Below, piece by piece: positions 26,134 to 39,031 of a stretch of DNA of 64,000 nucleotides (positions are counted from its first letter, which is position 1; each line of letters begins with the position of its first letter). The position numbers and the translations under genes were made by a program. A model generated the notes under the pieces. It was given only the letters and a program-made list of their open reading frames with translations, was not told the DNA's origin and searched no databases. Location: assembly GCF_014384965.1 (NCBI RefSeq), contig NZ_JACRSW010000008.1:49002-113001 (forward strand), in the 5' to 3' direction. The DNA comes from Jutongia hominis (lineage in GTDB: Bacteria; Bacillota; Clostridia; Lachnospirales; Lachnospiraceae).

Positions 26134-28543
26134 CTTTTAACTTCATGTTCTTATTGAGCGGCTTAGAAAGTTTGATGACAATTTTTCCTGTCTTGTTTTT
26201 CTTTGCCGGAATCGTAAGTCTTTTCGTCACTTTCTTCCCTTTATATATCACTTTCTTAGTTGCTGTCACTTTAACAACTGCCTTTTTCACTGTCTTGATC
26301 GTAACCGTTTTCTTACCTTTACGTGCAGTCACTTTAAGAGGCAGTGTTTTTTTCGCTTTTCGATCTGCTTTCTTAGAAGTATCATTCTTCGTATCTGTTC
26401 CGGTCTGATCTTTTACAGATTCATTCGGAGTCACCGTTGGCTGTGTAGTGCTATTCGGATTTAATGTCGGTTGTACATCAGACGGTGTTGTGGTTGAAGG
26501 GTTCTGTGCCGGTCCTGCCGGTACATTCGTTGGTGATGTACTTGCCTGTGGTGTCTTTGTCGGAACCGGAGTTGGTGTCTGATCCGGCTGCTCTCCATCG
26601 TCCATTGCCATCTGATCTCTTGTACCGGACGATTTACCATAGTTGCTGTTGATAAAATCAATCTGCTGCTGAATATACTTATTGTCAACGTTTCTGCGGT
26701 TTGTAGCAAACTCTTTTATCATTGCGTAACTCAGGTACTCACTGTTGATCGCCTGTGATGCACTTCCATTTCCGTCATAGCGTGTAAAGAACTGATCATA
26801 TAATGGTTTATACGTATTCAGATATTGATCCAGTCTCGTAAGCATTGTATCTTTCTCAAAATTCGTAGAAGATAACGCTAACAGCTTTGTATTAAATTCA
26901 TTTCTGAATGTATCATTCGTCATCAGATAACCAAACATCAATACAACCGGATTTTCTGTATTCAGATCCAGCATACCATATGTTTTGTAGTTATCTTCTT
27001 TTACCGTATTGGTTCTGTAATCCTTTGAACTTGCTCCACCAAAATCAAGATCATAGAAGCAAAGTCTCCATCTTCCGTCTGCATAAGCATTGCCATCTTC
27101 TGCCTGTGTTGTCTTCCATGCAAGCCAGTTCTTGCCCGGCCAGTCCCATTTATTGTTCAGCCAGAGATTTACCGCAAAGTAATCTCTTACCGATTCGACA
27201 TCAACTAATTTTTCAAATGCTTCATAATCATCCTGCTTATTCAGATTTGCATGTGTATCATAGAATTTTAAAAGATCATTCCAGAAATAACGTACATCAT
27301 TCTGTCCTTCCGGAAGTTCTCCATCATCAATGTCATATCCGATGTCATACTTTTCCGCATCTCCCTTATAAGAGATGACATTATCTTTATTGACACCATA
27401 TTTCTCTTCCCAGTAATTATCGCAATAATCTTCCTGTAAGATATAAAGTCCCCAGTATTCGCCATCTATATAGACAACACATACTCTTGAACTCTGGGTA
27501 TCACATTTCAGATCCTTGATCAGTGACTGCCAGTATGCATCATTGTACTTAGCAGCAAATGCAGCGTTACCACCGGCACGCAAAGTCAGCTTTTTGTATT
27601 TATCCATCGGCTTTCCTTTGCTGTTTAATGTGTCGTTACCAAAAAAGTTATACTTAAAGTTCTTCTTGCCATATTCCTCTCTTGCATACAGACGAAGTCC
27701 TTTTTGCATATCGGAACGCGAATAATTTCCCTGAATACGGATACCACAGTCCTGTTGCAATTTACATTCTGTCGTTGTACCATCACTTTCGATATAATCG
27801 ATATGTGCTGCACGCTCCCATCCTTTGCCACGCTGGTTATAATTTGCATCTAACTTCCGACAGGTATCAGAAATATCCTGCCCGTTATAAAAACGTCCTG
27901 ACTCCTCAGAAAATTTTTCTTTAAAAATATTTCCTTTTACATAAATTCCTTTTTCCTGATCAAACAGATCATCGTAATCCATCGAGATCGACATGATCGA
28001 CATCGGTACACCTGCTGCCTGACAGCTTTCTTTGATTCCCTTGATATGGGTATCCATCTGACCGACAAAATATGTATTCGTAGCTACGGATGTATAATTT
28101 CCGGCTGCATCCATACCGGCTGCTTTGATCACGGTTGCCTTGTCAACAGCTTCTTTTGACGGTGCTTTATATTTATCCTTTGCCTTGCCATTTTGATATA
28201 TGACATTTGCACTGTCAAATTCGACCGGATCAACAGCGGTAACATAGTTATCATCACCGTTTGCACCGCTTCTGTCTTTGATCGTAAGAGCTGCAGTATA
28301 TTCTTTTCTTGTGTCGCTGCTTCTCGGATCACTGCCATCCGTTGTATAGTAGATTTTTGTTGCTGTATCACAAGTCATCGTCAGATTAAATGCATTGTCA
28401 TAACACCCACTGCCTGCTGACATCGTAACCGTTGCAGCTTCCTCTTTTGCAAAAGCGGTATTCCCTGCTCCTGTTGTGATTGCAAACGTCAATACAGTAA
28501 TTGCCGCTGCTTTGGTACATATGCTCCATAATTTTTTTCTCAT
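26078..28543 (-). CDS. CotH-kinase-family secreted protein
   Basis: 821 residues. Signal peptide, then a chitobiase/FN3-like domain (YYTTDGSDPRSS), then a CotH domain: CGIRIQGNYSR, LTLRAGGN, VYIDGEYWGLYILQEDY, and the metal-binding FYDLDFGG. CotH proteins are atypical kinases, first known from spore coats; in anaerobes many are secreted. A Pro/Thr-rich linker and a Lys-rich C-terminal beta domain follow. ATG 28543 is chosen (AGGAAAGGAG upstream); the longer frame adds 27 non-signal residues. The final 18 codons overlap the DUF389 gene tail-to-tail. Confidence 0.9.
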   Translation of the reverse strand: MRKKLWSICTKAAAITVLTFAITTGAGNTAFAKEEAATVTMSAGSGCYDNAFNLTMTCDTATKIYYTTDGSDPRSSDTRKEYTAALTIKDRSGANGDDNYVTAVDPVEFDSANVIYQNGKAKDKYKAPSKEAVDKATVIKAAGMDAAGNYTSVATNTYFVGQMDTHIKGIKESCQAAGVPMSIMSISMDYDDLFDQEKGIYVKGNIFKEKFSEESGRFYNGQDISDTCRKLDANYNQRGKGWERAAHIDYIESDGTTTECKLQQDCGIRIQGNYSRSDMQKGLRLYAREEYGKKNFKYNFFGNDTLNSKGKPMDKYKKLTLRAGGNAAFAAKYNDAYWQSLIKDLKCDTQSSRVCVVYIDGEYWGLYILQEDYCDNYWEEKYGVNKDNVISYKGDAEKYDIGYDIDDGELPEGQNDVRYFWNDLLKFYDTHANLNKQDDYEAFEKLVDVESVRDYFAVNLWLNNKWDWPGKNWLAWKTTQAEDGNAYADGRWRLCFYDLDFGGASSKDYRTNTVKEDNYKTYGMLDLNTENPVVLMFGYLMTNDTFRNEFNTKLLALSSTNFEKDTMLTRLDQYLNTYKPLYDQFFTRYDGNGSASQAINSEYLSYAMIKEFATNRRNVDNKYIQQQIDFINSNYGKSSGTRDQMAMDDGEQPDQTPTPVPTKTPQASTSPTNVPAGPAQNPSTTTPSDVQPTLNPNSTTQPTVTPNESVKDQTGTDTKNDTSKKADRKAKKTLPLKVTARKGKKTVTIKTVKKAVVKVTATKKVIYKGKKVTKRLTIPAKKNKTGKIVIKLSKPLNKNMKLKVTVSKKNYQTKKQTIKVK

Positions 28544-28847
28544 ACGCTTCTCCTTTCCTGATCTACATGTTTCGCCTATCAGATTATCATGGCAAGAGCT
28601 ACTCGTTTTGCCTGCTTTGACCACCTAACCTGATCGTATGGCCGATTATCCGATATCTTCGTATTGTAAACCCTGTAATTTTACAATACGACATTTACTA
28701 TATTTATAATACAGCAGATTTACGCTTTCTTGTACATCCATTTTTCTTCTTTTGCCAAAAACATACTGCAAAAGCAAGAACAACACCGGCACAGTACACA
28801 TCACATGAGGACACTTTTAGCAAAAATATCTTCATAATAAATGATAC

Positions 28848-28883
28848 AAAAAATCGCCCAGATCTGAGATCTAAGCGATTTTT
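28848..28883 (-). terminator. Terminator of the phosphoketolase gene
   Basis: AAAAATCGC / GCGATTTTT stem, with TTTTTT on the minus strand, about 110 nt past the stop codon. A further CCGGCT/AGCCGG hairpin at 28921-28945 lacks a minus-strand T run. The rest of 28544-28993 holds no gene I can support. Confidence 0.7.
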
Positions 28884-28993
28884 CGATTCGGAGAACTTTT
28901 TACAGTCTCCGCTTTTACAACCCGGCTGTATTCTCATATAGCCGGATTTTTATTTATATTTTTGATCAGATTCTGATCTGTTTTTCCTACAAA

Positions 28994-31381
28994 TTATTTT
29001 GCAGGTGTAGTCCATTCCCAGTCACGGATCTCAGGCATATCTAAACCATACTCTGCGATGTACTGTTTATGCTCTACTAACTTATCATTCATCTGCTGGA
29101 TCAGGTATGAGCCCTTATTTCCAAGCTGTGGTAAATGCATGATAGCGTCTTTTACAAGGTTGAAACGGTCAATCTCATTCTGAACACGCATATCGAATGG
29201 AGTAGTGATCGTACCCTCTTCCTGATAACCGTGTACAGAAATGTTTGTGTTGTTACGTCCGTATGTTAATTCATGAATTAATGTTGGATATCCGTGGAAC
29301 GCAAAGATAATTGGTGTATCCTTTGTAAAGAGTGCGTCATATTCACGGTTACTTAATCCATGAGGATGTTTTGTATCTGACTGTAACTTAAAGAGGTCAA
29401 CTACGTTTACAACACGGATCTTAAGTTCAGGCATAGCATCACGCAAAATAGTTACTGCTGCTAATGTTTCAAGTGTTGGTGTATCGCCACAGCAAGCCAT
29501 TACTAAATCAGGTTCTTCGTTCTGATCGTTACTTGCCCATTCCCAAACACCGATACCTTGTGAACAATGCTTAACAGCCTGCTCCATAGTAAGCCACTGG
29601 CAGCTTGGATGTTTTGAAGCAACAATTGCATTGACATAGTTCTTACTCTTCATACAATGGTCAAAGCATGATAACAGACAGTTTGCATCCGGTGGGAGAT
29701 ACATACGGACAACGTCTGCTTTCTTATTAGCGATATGATCTAAGAAACCAGGATCCTGATGTGTAAATCCGTTATGATCCTGCTGCCATACGTTTGATGT
29801 CAGGATGAAGTTCAATGATGCGATCGGCTGTCTCCATGATAACTGATTTGTAACCTTTAACCATTTCGCATGCTGTGCTGCCATGGAATCTACAACACGG
29901 ATAAATGCTTCGTAACTTGCAAAGAAACCATGACGACCTGTTAAGAGATAACCCTCTAACCAGCCTTCACACATATTCTCTGAAAGCATACCATCCATGA
30001 TACGGCCATCTGTTGCAAGACAATCATCGTTGTCTACCATCTCAGCATTCCAGCTTCTGTTCTGCTCTTCAAATACATGATACAGACGGTTTGACATAGA
30101 CTCATCCGGTCCGAAGATACGGAAGTTCTTGTTCTCCTTATTTAATTTGAAAATGTCACGGATATAAGCACCAAGTTCGATCATATCCTGTGCTTTTGTC
30201 TTACCTGGATCTACTTCTTTTACACCGTACTCACGGAAGTCAGGAAGACGAAGATCCTTTAATAAAAGACCACCATTTGCATGTGGGTTAGCACCCATAC
30301 GTGCATCTCCCTTAGGAGCTAATTCAGCTAATTCAGGAATCAGACGACCCTTCTCATCAAAGAGTTCTTCCGGCTTGTAGCTCTCTAACCAATCTTTTAA
30401 CATATCAAGATGTTCCGGTTTCTCCATTGACATTGGAACCTGATGTGCACGGAATGTACCTTCGATCTGGTCACCGTCAACAACCTTAGGACCTGTCCAT
30501 CCCTTTGGTGTGCGTAATACGATCATTGGCCAGATTGGTCTTGTAGGATCATTGTTCTCACGGGCATTCTTCTGGATTGCCTTGATTTCTTCGATAACAG
30601 TATCCATTGTTTCTGCCATCTTTTTATGCATTGTCATTGGATCGTCACCTTCTACGAAGTAAGGCTTCCATCCACAACCCTTGAAGAAGCTTTCTAACTC
30701 TTCCTGAGGAATACGAGAAAGAATAGTAGGGTTGCTGATCTTATATCCATTCAGATGAAGGATCGGAAGAACGGCACCATCATTGATCGGATTTAAGAAT
30801 TTATTACACTGCCATGATGTAGCAAGAGAACCTGTCTCTGCTTCACCGTCACCTACTACAGTTGTAGCGATGAGGTCAGGATTATCAAATACAGCACCAA
30901 ATGCGTGAGCGATAGAATAACCAAGCTCACCACCTTCGTTGATAGAACCAGGTGTTTCAGGAGCACAGTGACTTGGTACACCACATGGGAATGAGAACTG
31001 CTTAAACATCTTTTGCATTCCTTCTTCATCCTGACTGATATTTGGATATACTTCGCTGTATGTTCCCTCTAAATATGTATTAGCGATCAGGAAGTTTCCG
31101 CCATGTCCCGGACCTGAAATATAAATCATATCTAAGTCATAACGTTTGATCACGCGGTTACAGTGTACATAGATAAAGTTCTGTCCGGGTACAGTTCCCC
31201 AGTGACCTACAATTTTTTTCTTTACATCATCCATTGTTAATGGTTTTCTCATTAATGGATTATCTAAAAGATATAACTGACCGGCTGATAAATAATTCGT
31301 TGCACGCCAGTATGCATCCATCTTCTGAAGCATCTCATCACAGAGAGGCTGCTTTTCGAGACAATTATTCTGTTCATTCAT
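28994..31381 (-). CDS. xfp: Xylulose-5-phosphate/fructose-6-phosphate phosphoketolase
   Basis: 795 residues, thiamine-diphosphate enzyme that splits xylulose-5-P (and often fructose-6-P) to acetyl-phosphate plus glyceraldehyde-3-P or erythrose-4-P. Recognised from [84 protein letters not shown] and [13 protein letters not shown]. Length is normal. ATG 31381 is used (AAAGGAG upstream); the longer frame adds 29 residues that span the promoter. Monocistronic with its own promoter and terminator. Confidence 0.96.
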   Translation of the reverse strand: MNEQNNCLEKQPLCDEMLQKMDAYWRATNYLSAGQLYLLDNPLMRKPLTMDDVKKKIVGHWGTVPGQNFIYVHCNRVIKRYDLDMIYISGPGHGGNFLIANTYLEGTYSEVYPNISQDEEGMQKMFKQFSFPCGVPSHCAPETPGSINEGGELGYSIAHAFGAVFDNPDLIATTVVGDGEAETGSLATSWQCNKFLNPINDGAVLPILHLNGYKISNPTILSRIPQEELESFFKGCGWKPYFVEGDDPMTMHKKMAETMDTVIEEIKAIQKNARENNDPTRPIWPMIVLRTPKGWTGPKVVDGDQIEGTFRAHQVPMSMEKPEHLDMLKDWLESYKPEELFDEKGRLIPELAELAPKGDARMGANPHANGGLLLKDLRLPDFREYGVKEVDPGKTKAQDMIELGAYIRDIFKLNKENKNFRIFGPDESMSNRLYHVFEEQNRSWNAEMVDNDDCLATDGRIMDGMLSENMCEGWLEGYLLTGRHGFFASYEAFIRVVDSMAAQHAKWLKVTNQLSWRQPIASLNFILTSNVWQQDHNGFTHQDPGFLDHIANKKADVVRMYLPPDANCLLSCFDHCMKSKNYVNAIVASKHPSCQWLTMEQAVKHCSQGIGVWEWASNDQNEEPDLVMACCGDTPTLETLAAVTILRDAMPELKIRVVNVVDLFKLQSDTKHPHGLSNREYDALFTKDTPIIFAFHGYPTLIHELTYGRNNTNISVHGYQEEGTITTPFDMRVQNEIDRFNLVKDAIMHLPQLGNKGSYLIQQMNDKLVEHKQYIAEYGLDMPEIRDWEWTTPAK

Positions 31382-31435
31382 AGTATGAACTCCTTTCATA
31401 GTCTTGTATTTGTAAGTTTTCACCCATAGTTCATT

Positions 31436-31464
31436 ATTATAGGTGCAAATACCGACAAATTCAA
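31436..31464 (-). promoter_or_regulatory. Sigma-A promoter of the phosphoketolase gene
   Basis: TTGAAT (31464-31459), 17-nt spacer, TATAAT (31441-31436) on the minus strand, 55 nt before the start codon. Between here and 31828 there is no supported gene; a 50-residue frame ending near 31821 lacks a ribosome site. Confidence 0.65.
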
Positions 31465-31827
31465 GCATTTTTCAACGTGTTTCCGACTTTCACGGCTTTT
31501 TTTCCATTTTTTCCAAAAAAGTAATAAAGATAGTCTTTTTTTTAGTTATTTTTTATCTTTGTGATAAATGGACCCAAAAGAAAAGCAAGCGATGGCAAAT
31601 CTGGTATTTGCTTTTCCTTATCATTCCAAAAACGCACTTTTAAAATCTCTCAAAAAGCAAAATATTATATGGCACAGGATATTTCCATGTCATCTGTTTC
31701 AAAGTCAACATTTTCCAAATACTGTCGGAACATCAGCAGTTACTCATCTGCAGATACTTTAAAGACTTTCAGTTTTAAAAAGAAAGGAAAGCAAATCACA
31801 AAGTTAGTATACTATCCTTAAAACAAG

Positions 31828-31872
31828 AAAAAAGGCCTCCCGGCTTATATTATTAACTGGGAAGCCTTTTTC
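31828..31872 (-). terminator. Terminator of the atp operon
   Basis: AAAAAAGGCCTCCCGG / CTGGGAAGCCTTTTT stem with T run on the minus strand, directly after the atpC stop codon. Confidence 0.85.
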
Positions 31873-32280
31873 TTATTTTCTGCCTGCAAGATCAATTCTT
31901 GTAAGTGCTTTCTTTAATGCAAGTTCAGCACGAAGCATATCTACTTCTGCTTTACCGCTCTTAATACGACGTTCAGCACGTTCTTTTGCTTCATTCGCAC
32001 GCTCTACATCAATTTCATCCGGCCATTCGCAGGATTCTGCCAACACCGTAACACGGTCTTTTTGAATCTCTACAAAGCCATCATGCAATGCTGCTTCTCT
32101 TACATTTTCTTCTTGCTTTATCCGAAGCACACCCGGTTCAAGAATGGCAGTCAGAGGAATATGACCGGCAAGAACACCGATCTCGCCCTCTGTTGTCTTC
32201 ATTTCTACCATATCAACATCTCCATCAAAGAAAATGCGGGTAGGGGAGATAATCCGCAGGTTGAACGTTTTGTCAGCCAT
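31873..32280 (-). CDS. atpC: ATP synthase epsilon subunit
   Basis: 135 residues. N-terminal beta-sandwich (RIISPTRIFFDGDVDMVEMKTTEGEIGVLAGHIPLTAIL) and C-terminal two-helix domain (AELALKKALTRIDLA). Part of the F1 central stalk; regulates hydrolysis. AAGGAG before the ATG, 14 nt after atpD. Last gene of the operon. Confidence 0.96.
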   Translation of the reverse strand: MADKTFNLRIISPTRIFFDGDVDMVEMKTTEGEIGVLAGHIPLTAILEPGVLRIKQEENVREAALHDGFVEIQKDRVTVLAESCEWPDEIDVERANEAKERAERRIKSGKAEVDMLRAELALKKALTRIDLAGRK

Positions 32281-32294
32281 CTGATTCTCCTTTC

Positions 32295-33704
<1,410 letters not shown>

Positions 33705-33760
33705 TTACATTTTCAGCTGCTTATAACTGTGTTTCATAAAGTTTTTCTTTATGAATAGCA

Positions 33761-34642
33761 TTATGAAATAGCACTTGCACCTGCTATAATTTCTGTTAAT
33801 TCCTGTGTAATAGATGCCTGTCTTGCTCTATTATACTTCAAAGACAAATCACTGATCATTTCCTCTGCATTGCTTGTTGCGGAATCCATTGCCTGCATAC
33901 GTGCTCCATTCTCACTCGCATGAGATTCAACCAGTCCGCCAAAGATCAGACTGTTGATATATTTTGGAATGATCGCATTTAATGCTTCTTCCGGCTCCGG
34001 TTCATAATTCATCAATGTAAGCTTGTCAATCGGACTTTCTGATATATCTTCTTCTTCCGATACGATGTCTTCGGCATTGATCGGTAACAGCTTAGTCAAA
34101 GTCGGAATCTGTACGACCGTGTTTTTAAAGATCGTATAAGCAAGATAAATTTCTCCGATCTCTCCTTTGACAAACCGGCTTAAAACTTCTTTGCCGATCA
34201 GTGTTGCATCGCTGTAGATCGGTTCATTCATAGCCTCTGAATAATCCTTAGCCACTTCATAACCGACTCTCGCCATAGAATCGCGACCTTTCGATCCTAC
34301 TGCATAGATCACCGTATTCTCTGTCGAAAAACGTTCGTCTTTCGTGATCAGCTTAACAACATTGGAATTATATCCGCCTGCCAGTCCTCGGTTGGATGTG
34401 ATCAGAATGACCGCTTTCCTGTCCGACCGGCTCTTTTGAAGAAATGGATGTGACATCTGACCGGATTTTGCGATCATGCCTGCCACTGTATTATACATTG
34501 TATCAAAATACGGCTTTGATACTTCTGCCCCAAGCTTTGCTTTTTGCAGCTTGACAGAAGAAACGAGCTTCATTGCCTTCGTAATCTGTCCTGTGCTTTG
34601 CACACTTTCTTTACGTCTTTTGATATCTCTCATTGAGGCCAT
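33761..34642 (-). CDS. atpG: ATP synthase gamma subunit
   Basis: 293 residues. Conserved N-terminal MRDIKRRKESVQSTGQITKAMKLVSSVKLQKA, ITSNRGLAGGYN and the C-terminal ARQASITQELTEIIAGASA. Forms the rotating shaft of F1. Sits 20 nt after atpA. Confidence 0.97.
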   Translation of the reverse strand: MASMRDIKRRKESVQSTGQITKAMKLVSSVKLQKAKLGAEVSKPYFDTMYNTVAGMIAKSGQMSHPFLQKSRSDRKAVILITSNRGLAGGYNSNVVKLITKDERFSTENTVIYAVGSKGRDSMARVGYEVAKDYSEAMNEPIYSDATLIGKEVLSRFVKGEIGEIYLAYTIFKNTVVQIPTLTKLLPINAEDIVSEEEDISESPIDKLTLMNYEPEPEEALNAIIPKYINSLIFGGLVESHASENGARMQAMDSATSNAEEMISDLSLKYNRARQASITQELTEIIAGASAIS

Positions 34643-34662
34643 ATGCTTTTCCCCATTTCTTT

Positions 34663-36177
34663 CTATTTGTTCTTAGTGAATTCTGCCTTAAATCCTTCGA
34701 TCGCTTCGATCAGTTTCTTTTCAATATCTTCTTTGATCTCACCTGTTGTACGGATGCTCTCCGGTACTTCAGGATATTTTGTATCAATATATTCGAAAAG
34801 ACCTTTTTCAAAGTCAAGAATGTCACTAATTTCAATATCGATCAGATATTTCTTAGTTGCTGCATATATAATGATTACTTCATTCTCTACCGGCATAGGC
34901 TTGTACTGATCCTGCTTTAAGATCTCACGGATACGCTCACCCTGTGCAAGCTGTGCCTTTGTCTCAGGATCGAGATCAGAACTAAACTGCGAGAATGCCG
35001 CCAGCTCACGGTACTGAGCAAGCTCAATACGGATCGGACCTGAAATCTTCTTCATTGCTTTGATCTGTGCAGAACCACCTACACGGGACACGGAAAGACC
35101 TGCATTAACAGCCGGACGGAATCCGGAGTTAAACATCTCTGTCTCAAGGTAGATCTGACCATCTGTGATAGAGATAACGTTTGTAGGAATATAAGCAGAT
35201 ACGTCACCTGCCTGTGTCTCAATGATCGGTAATGCTGTCAATGAGCCGCCGCCTAATTTGTCAGACAATCTCGCTGCACGCTCAAGCAGTCTGGAATGTA
35301 AATAGAATACATCTCCGGGATATGCTTCACGTCCTGGTGGACGTTTTAAGAGCAATGCAAGTGTACGATATGCTGCTGCATGCTTTGTCAGGTCATCGTA
35401 AATTACTAAAACATCCTGTCCTGCTTCCATCCATTCCTCACCGATCGCACAACCGGAATATGGAGCAATGTACTGAAGTGGTGCTAATTCACTTGCTGTT
35501 GATGCTACAACAGTAGTATAATCCATTGCACCATATTCTTCTAATTTCTTTACGATAGATGCAACGGTAGATGCTTTCTGACCGATCGCAACATAGATAC
35601 ACTTCACATTCTGACCTTTCTGGTTAATGATCGTATCTACTGCGATGGCGGTCTTACCTGTCTGACGGTCGCCGATGATCAGCTCACGCTGTCCTCTTCC
35701 GATCGGCACCATAGAGTCAATCGCCTTAATACCTGTTTGCAACGGTGTATCTACTGACTTTCTTGAAATAACACCGGATGCAACTCGTTCAATCTGACGG
35801 AACTTATCAGTCTCGATAGGGCCTTTTCCGTCGATAGGCTGTCCTAACGCATTGACAACACGACCAAGCATTGCGTCACCTACAGGCACCTCAACTACTC
35901 GACCTGTTGTCTTAACCAGATCACCTTCGTTAATGTTTTTATGATCACCTAAAAGAACGGCACCTACGTTGTCTTCTTCGAGGTTCAATACCATACCATA
36001 GATCTCATTTGGGAATTCAAGAAGTTCGCCCTGCATCGCCTTTTCCAATCCATGGATACGTGCGATACCATCGGCAACCTGGATTACAGTACCTGTATCG
36101 GATACTTCGAATTTGGTACTATATTTATTAATCTGTTCTTTGATTACAGAACTGATCTCTTCAGGTTTCAAATTCAT
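34663..36177 (-). CDS. atpA: ATP synthase alpha subunit
   Basis: 504 residues, non-catalytic nucleotide-binding F1 subunit. N-terminal [12 protein letters not shown], Walker [10 protein letters not shown], and the signature [17 protein letters not shown]. Full length. AGAAAGAAGG lies upstream of the ATG; 29 nt after atpH. Confidence 0.98.
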   Translation of the reverse strand: MNLKPEEISSVIKEQINKYSTKFEVSDTGTVIQVADGIARIHGLEKAMQGELLEFPNEIYGMVLNLEEDNVGAVLLGDHKNINEGDLVKTTGRVVEVPVGDAMLGRVVNALGQPIDGKGPIETDKFRQIERVASGVISRKSVDTPLQTGIKAIDSMVPIGRGQRELIIGDRQTGKTAIAVDTIINQKGQNVKCIYVAIGQKASTVASIVKKLEEYGAMDYTTVVASTASELAPLQYIAPYSGCAIGEEWMEAGQDVLVIYDDLTKHAAAYRTLALLLKRPPGREAYPGDVFYLHSRLLERAARLSDKLGGGSLTALPIIETQAGDVSAYIPTNVISITDGQIYLETEMFNSGFRPAVNAGLSVSRVGGSAQIKAMKKISGPIRIELAQYRELAAFSQFSSDLDPETKAQLAQGERIREILKQDQYKPMPVENEVIIIYAATKKYLIDIEISDILDFEKGLFEYIDTKYPEVPESIRTTGEIKEDIEKKLIEAIEGFKAEFTKNK

Positions 36178-36206
36178 GATATTCTTGCACCTTCTTTCTT
36201 AATATT

Positions 36207-36758
36207 TTATTTCACGAGCTGGATCTTTGACAATTCTTTTGCCATGTTCCCCAGCTGTGTCCGGATACTGCCATCAACAACTCTGTCACCAATCTGTATG
36301 ACAATGCCACCGATCAGCGATGCATCAACCTGATATTCAGTCTGTATGCTTTCATAAGAAGTCGTTTCGAGTAAACGCTTTTGTACTTCTTCTTTCTGCT
36401 GATCTGTCAATGCACTTGCTGATGTTACATGGGCAATACCGATTTTTTTGTATTCCAGTACCTTGGATTCAAAATATGCCAAAATATTTTCAATCTCTGC
36501 AAATCTGCCTTTTTCCACGGTTGCAGTCAAAAGTCCTACCAATTGGTTCGAAGCTTTTCCTTTAAATGCTTCTTCCAAAAGTGCAACTTTTTCCTCCACC
36601 GGAATCTTAGGATGATTCAAGAGTTTGATATATTCCTCATTTGCACGAAATATTGCCAGCACAGCATCCACTTCTTCCATCAGGGAATCGACTGTGCCTG
36701 CTTCTATGGCCGCTTCAAATAAAGCTTCACCATATACTTTTGAAACTAATTTAGCCAT
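36207..36758 (-). CDS. atpH: ATP synthase delta subunit
   Basis: 183 residues. Matches F1 delta: YGEALFEAAIEAG, LLNHPKIPVEEKVALLEE, and C-terminal LIGGIVIQIGDRVVDGSIRTQLGNM. Joins F1 to the b-subunit stator. Its start overlaps the end of atpF by 13 nt, implying translational coupling. Confidence 0.96.
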   Translation of the reverse strand: MAKLVSKVYGEALFEAAIEAGTVDSLMEEVDAVLAIFRANEEYIKLLNHPKIPVEEKVALLEEAFKGKASNQLVGLLTATVEKGRFAEIENILAYFESKVLEYKKIGIAHVTSASALTDQQKEEVQKRLLETTSYESIQTEYQVDASLIGGIVIQIGDRVVDGSIRTQLGNMAKELSKIQLVK

Positions 36759-37300
36759 GTCTCATCACCCATTTCTTCCAAAGTGTCTGCTATCAGCTGT
36801 GCCTGCTTATCCTCATCCAAAGAAGATGCAACAATCTTTCCTGCCATTGCAGCAGCTACAGAAATCATTTCCTGCTTGACTTCATCTTTTACTTTGCTCT
36901 TCTCAAGTTCTACTTCGCGATTTGCTCTATCAAGAACTCTGACAGCTTCTTCTTTTGCTTCGTTTACGATTTCGCTTTCTTTCTTCATCGCTTTTTTACG
37001 TGTCTGCGTAAGGATTTCTTCTGCCTCCTTGTCCACGTTTTTAAGCTTGCTTTCATATTCTGCTTTAAAAGCGATCGCATCACTCTTTTCTTTTGCAGCC
37101 GTTTCCATCTGTTCACGGATGCCATCCTGTCGCTTTTGCAATAAGTTTCTTGCCGGTACAAAGAGCAGATATGACAGAAGCAGAAAAAGTGCAAACATTG
37201 CGATCAACGTAATCAATGAATCGATCAGAAGCTGTGGATCAAGTCCGAAAATGTAATTGCCTAAAGCATCGCCAGCTAAAGCCACTTTCATTACACTCAC
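36746..37300 (-). CDS. atpF: ATP synthase b subunit
   Basis: 184 residues: membrane helix near residues 25-48 (preceded by LDPQLLIDSLITL), then a long charged coiled coil (EAVRVLDRANREVELEKSKV), forming the peripheral stator. The C-terminus overlaps atpH by 13 nt. Only one b gene is present, so the stator is presumably a homodimer. Confidence 0.95.
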   Translation of the reverse strand: MSVMKVALAGDALGNYIFGLDPQLLIDSLITLIAMFALFLLLSYLLFVPARNLLQKRQDGIREQMETAAKEKSDAIAFKAEYESKLKNVDKEAEEILTQTRKKAMKKESEIVNEAKEEAVRVLDRANREVELEKSKVKDEVKQEMISVAAAMAGKIVASSLDEDKQAQLIADTLEEMGDETWLN

Positions 37301-37392
37301 TTTATAGCCTCCCTTCTGTTATTAACTTTTTACTGTATTTCTAACCACTTTTTCCATCCCGACAAAGCACAATGCCCTGTCTTTTGATGCTA

Positions 37393-37686
<294 letters not shown>

Positions 37687-37780
37687 TTACTTTCTTAAAT
37701 GCTTTCCTGCATCCTGCTTTCAAAAAAGCCGGATACTTTTGCCTAAGCTGTTTCCTCACTGCTCTTTATGCGAAGCAGGA

Positions 37781-38557
37781 TTATATTTCGTCGCCTATCG
37801 CATCCGAAACAAAACACATCGTCAGCATACAGAAAACGTATGTCTGGATCGCTCCGGAAAATACATCCAAATACGCATGAAGTGCTGCCGGCCATACCAG
37901 AGTAAGTACCCTTGGCAAAAGACCATAGATCAGTCCCATCATAACGGTTCCGGATAAAATGTTACCAAACAGACGTAACGACATAGATACCGGAGTTGAA
38001 AACTCACTGATCAGGTTCATCGGGAAGAACAAAAAGATTGGTTCAAACAATGCTTTGATCTTACCAAATTTCTGGTATTTGAATCCGTTAAACTGAATCA
38101 AAACCCATGTCATTACTGCCAATGGAAATGTAACACCGTAATCTGCTGTTGGTGGACGAAGTCCGAGTAAACCGGATAAGTTACATACCAGAATAAAAAA
38201 GAATAATGCACTGACATAGTTTCTGAATTTCAATGCTTTCTTCGATCCCATTGAACTGGCAACCATTCCATCCAGTGACTCAACGATCAGTTCAACCACA
38301 TTCAGAAAAGGTCCCGGAACTTTGTTTGGATCAGCCTTCTTGATCACCCGGTTTGCAAAGATTGCAAAAACAAGAATGGATGCAATAACGATGATCATAG
38401 AAATATGAGTCGTCGTCAGATAAATGTCCCATCCAAAAACGGTAAACTTCGTATCCGTATATCCGTGAATAAAAAAGTCTACCTGCTCACCGCCTCCGGC
38501 AAGAAGAGCCTTACTTCCCAACAGACCTTGCGACATACCTAAGATGCCATTTCCCAC
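37781..38557 (-). CDS. atpB: ATP synthase a subunit
   Basis: 258 residues, about six helices; the conserved Arg is in the helix FSTPVSMSLRLFGNILSG, which faces the c-ring ion site. GTG start at 38557 with AAGG about 8 nt upstream. 72 nt after the AtpI-like gene and 121 nt before atpE. Confidence 0.95.
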   Translation of the reverse strand: MGNGILGMSQGLLGSKALLAGGGEQVDFFIHGYTDTKFTVFGWDIYLTTTHISMIIVIASILVFAIFANRVIKKADPNKVPGPFLNVVELIVESLDGMVASSMGSKKALKFRNYVSALFFFILVCNLSGLLGLRPPTADYGVTFPLAVMTWVLIQFNGFKYQKFGKIKALFEPIFLFFPMNLISEFSTPVSMSLRLFGNILSGTVMMGLIYGLLPRVLTLVWPAALHAYLDVFSGAIQTYVFCMLTMCFVSDAIGDEI

Positions 38558-38629
38558 ACTCTCACCTTCCTTTACTTTTATTTTTTCTGTGAAACACAGA
38601 TATATTGTGATGATACAAAAAGCGTATCA

Positions 38630-39028
38630 CTACAGTCTCTTTTTCCTGTACTTTTGAATAACAGGATGAAGCTTCGGATACATAAGTGCCGTGATCTTCA
38701 GCCCCATAATTCCAAATACCACACCGATCGGATGCACATACTGCGGCAGGACTAATGCTGCTGCCATGATCACTCCGACAAAAAACATTCTTTTGAATGC
38801 TGCAAACTGTGTGTGTGACTGGGCATGTTTTGCATCCATATCCAAAGCAATATCCAGATGCCGGTACATATGCCAGAGCAAACCGGATGCCACCGCTCCG
38901 CCTGTCAAAACACCTGCTGCCATCGCCAGATGATTTGGAGCAATTATCGTCAATATCAGTAAAACAGGAATGAGCCACAGGATCAACCCTATTATCATTT
39001 CTTTGCAAAGCTGTCTGGCTTGTTTCAT
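38630..39028 (-). CDS. ATP synthase subunit I (AtpI-like)
   Basis: 132 residues with four hydrophobic helices, in the position usual for atpI just before atpB. AtpI/UncI proteins assist c-ring assembly. Starts 3 nt after the stop of the upstream small gene, whose stop lies inside this gene's ribosome site (AAGGAGTTAAACG). Sequence identity in this family is low, so assignment rests mainly on topology and position. Confidence 0.8.
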   Translation of the reverse strand: MKQARQLCKEMIIGLILWLIPVLLILTIIAPNHLAMAAGVLTGGAVASGLLWHMYRHLDIALDMDAKHAQSHTQFAAFKRMFFVGVIMAAALVLPQYVHPIGVVFGIMGLKITALMYPKLHPVIQKYRKKRL

Positions 39029-39031
39029 CGT

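Noticed and set aside
28704..28937. 77-residue minus-strand frame before the phosphoketolase terminator
   Set aside because: It spans two hairpins and has no ribosome site; more likely untranslated.
31561..31821. 50-86 residue frames ending near 31821
   Set aside because: No ribosome site, overlapping alternatives in two frames, and composition like intergenic DNA. I cannot exclude a gene remnant.
38562..39008. 148-residue frame overlapping the AtpI-like gene
   Set aside because: Cys/Ser/His-rich shadow of the real gene in another frame; the membrane-protein frame has a ribosome site and family position.
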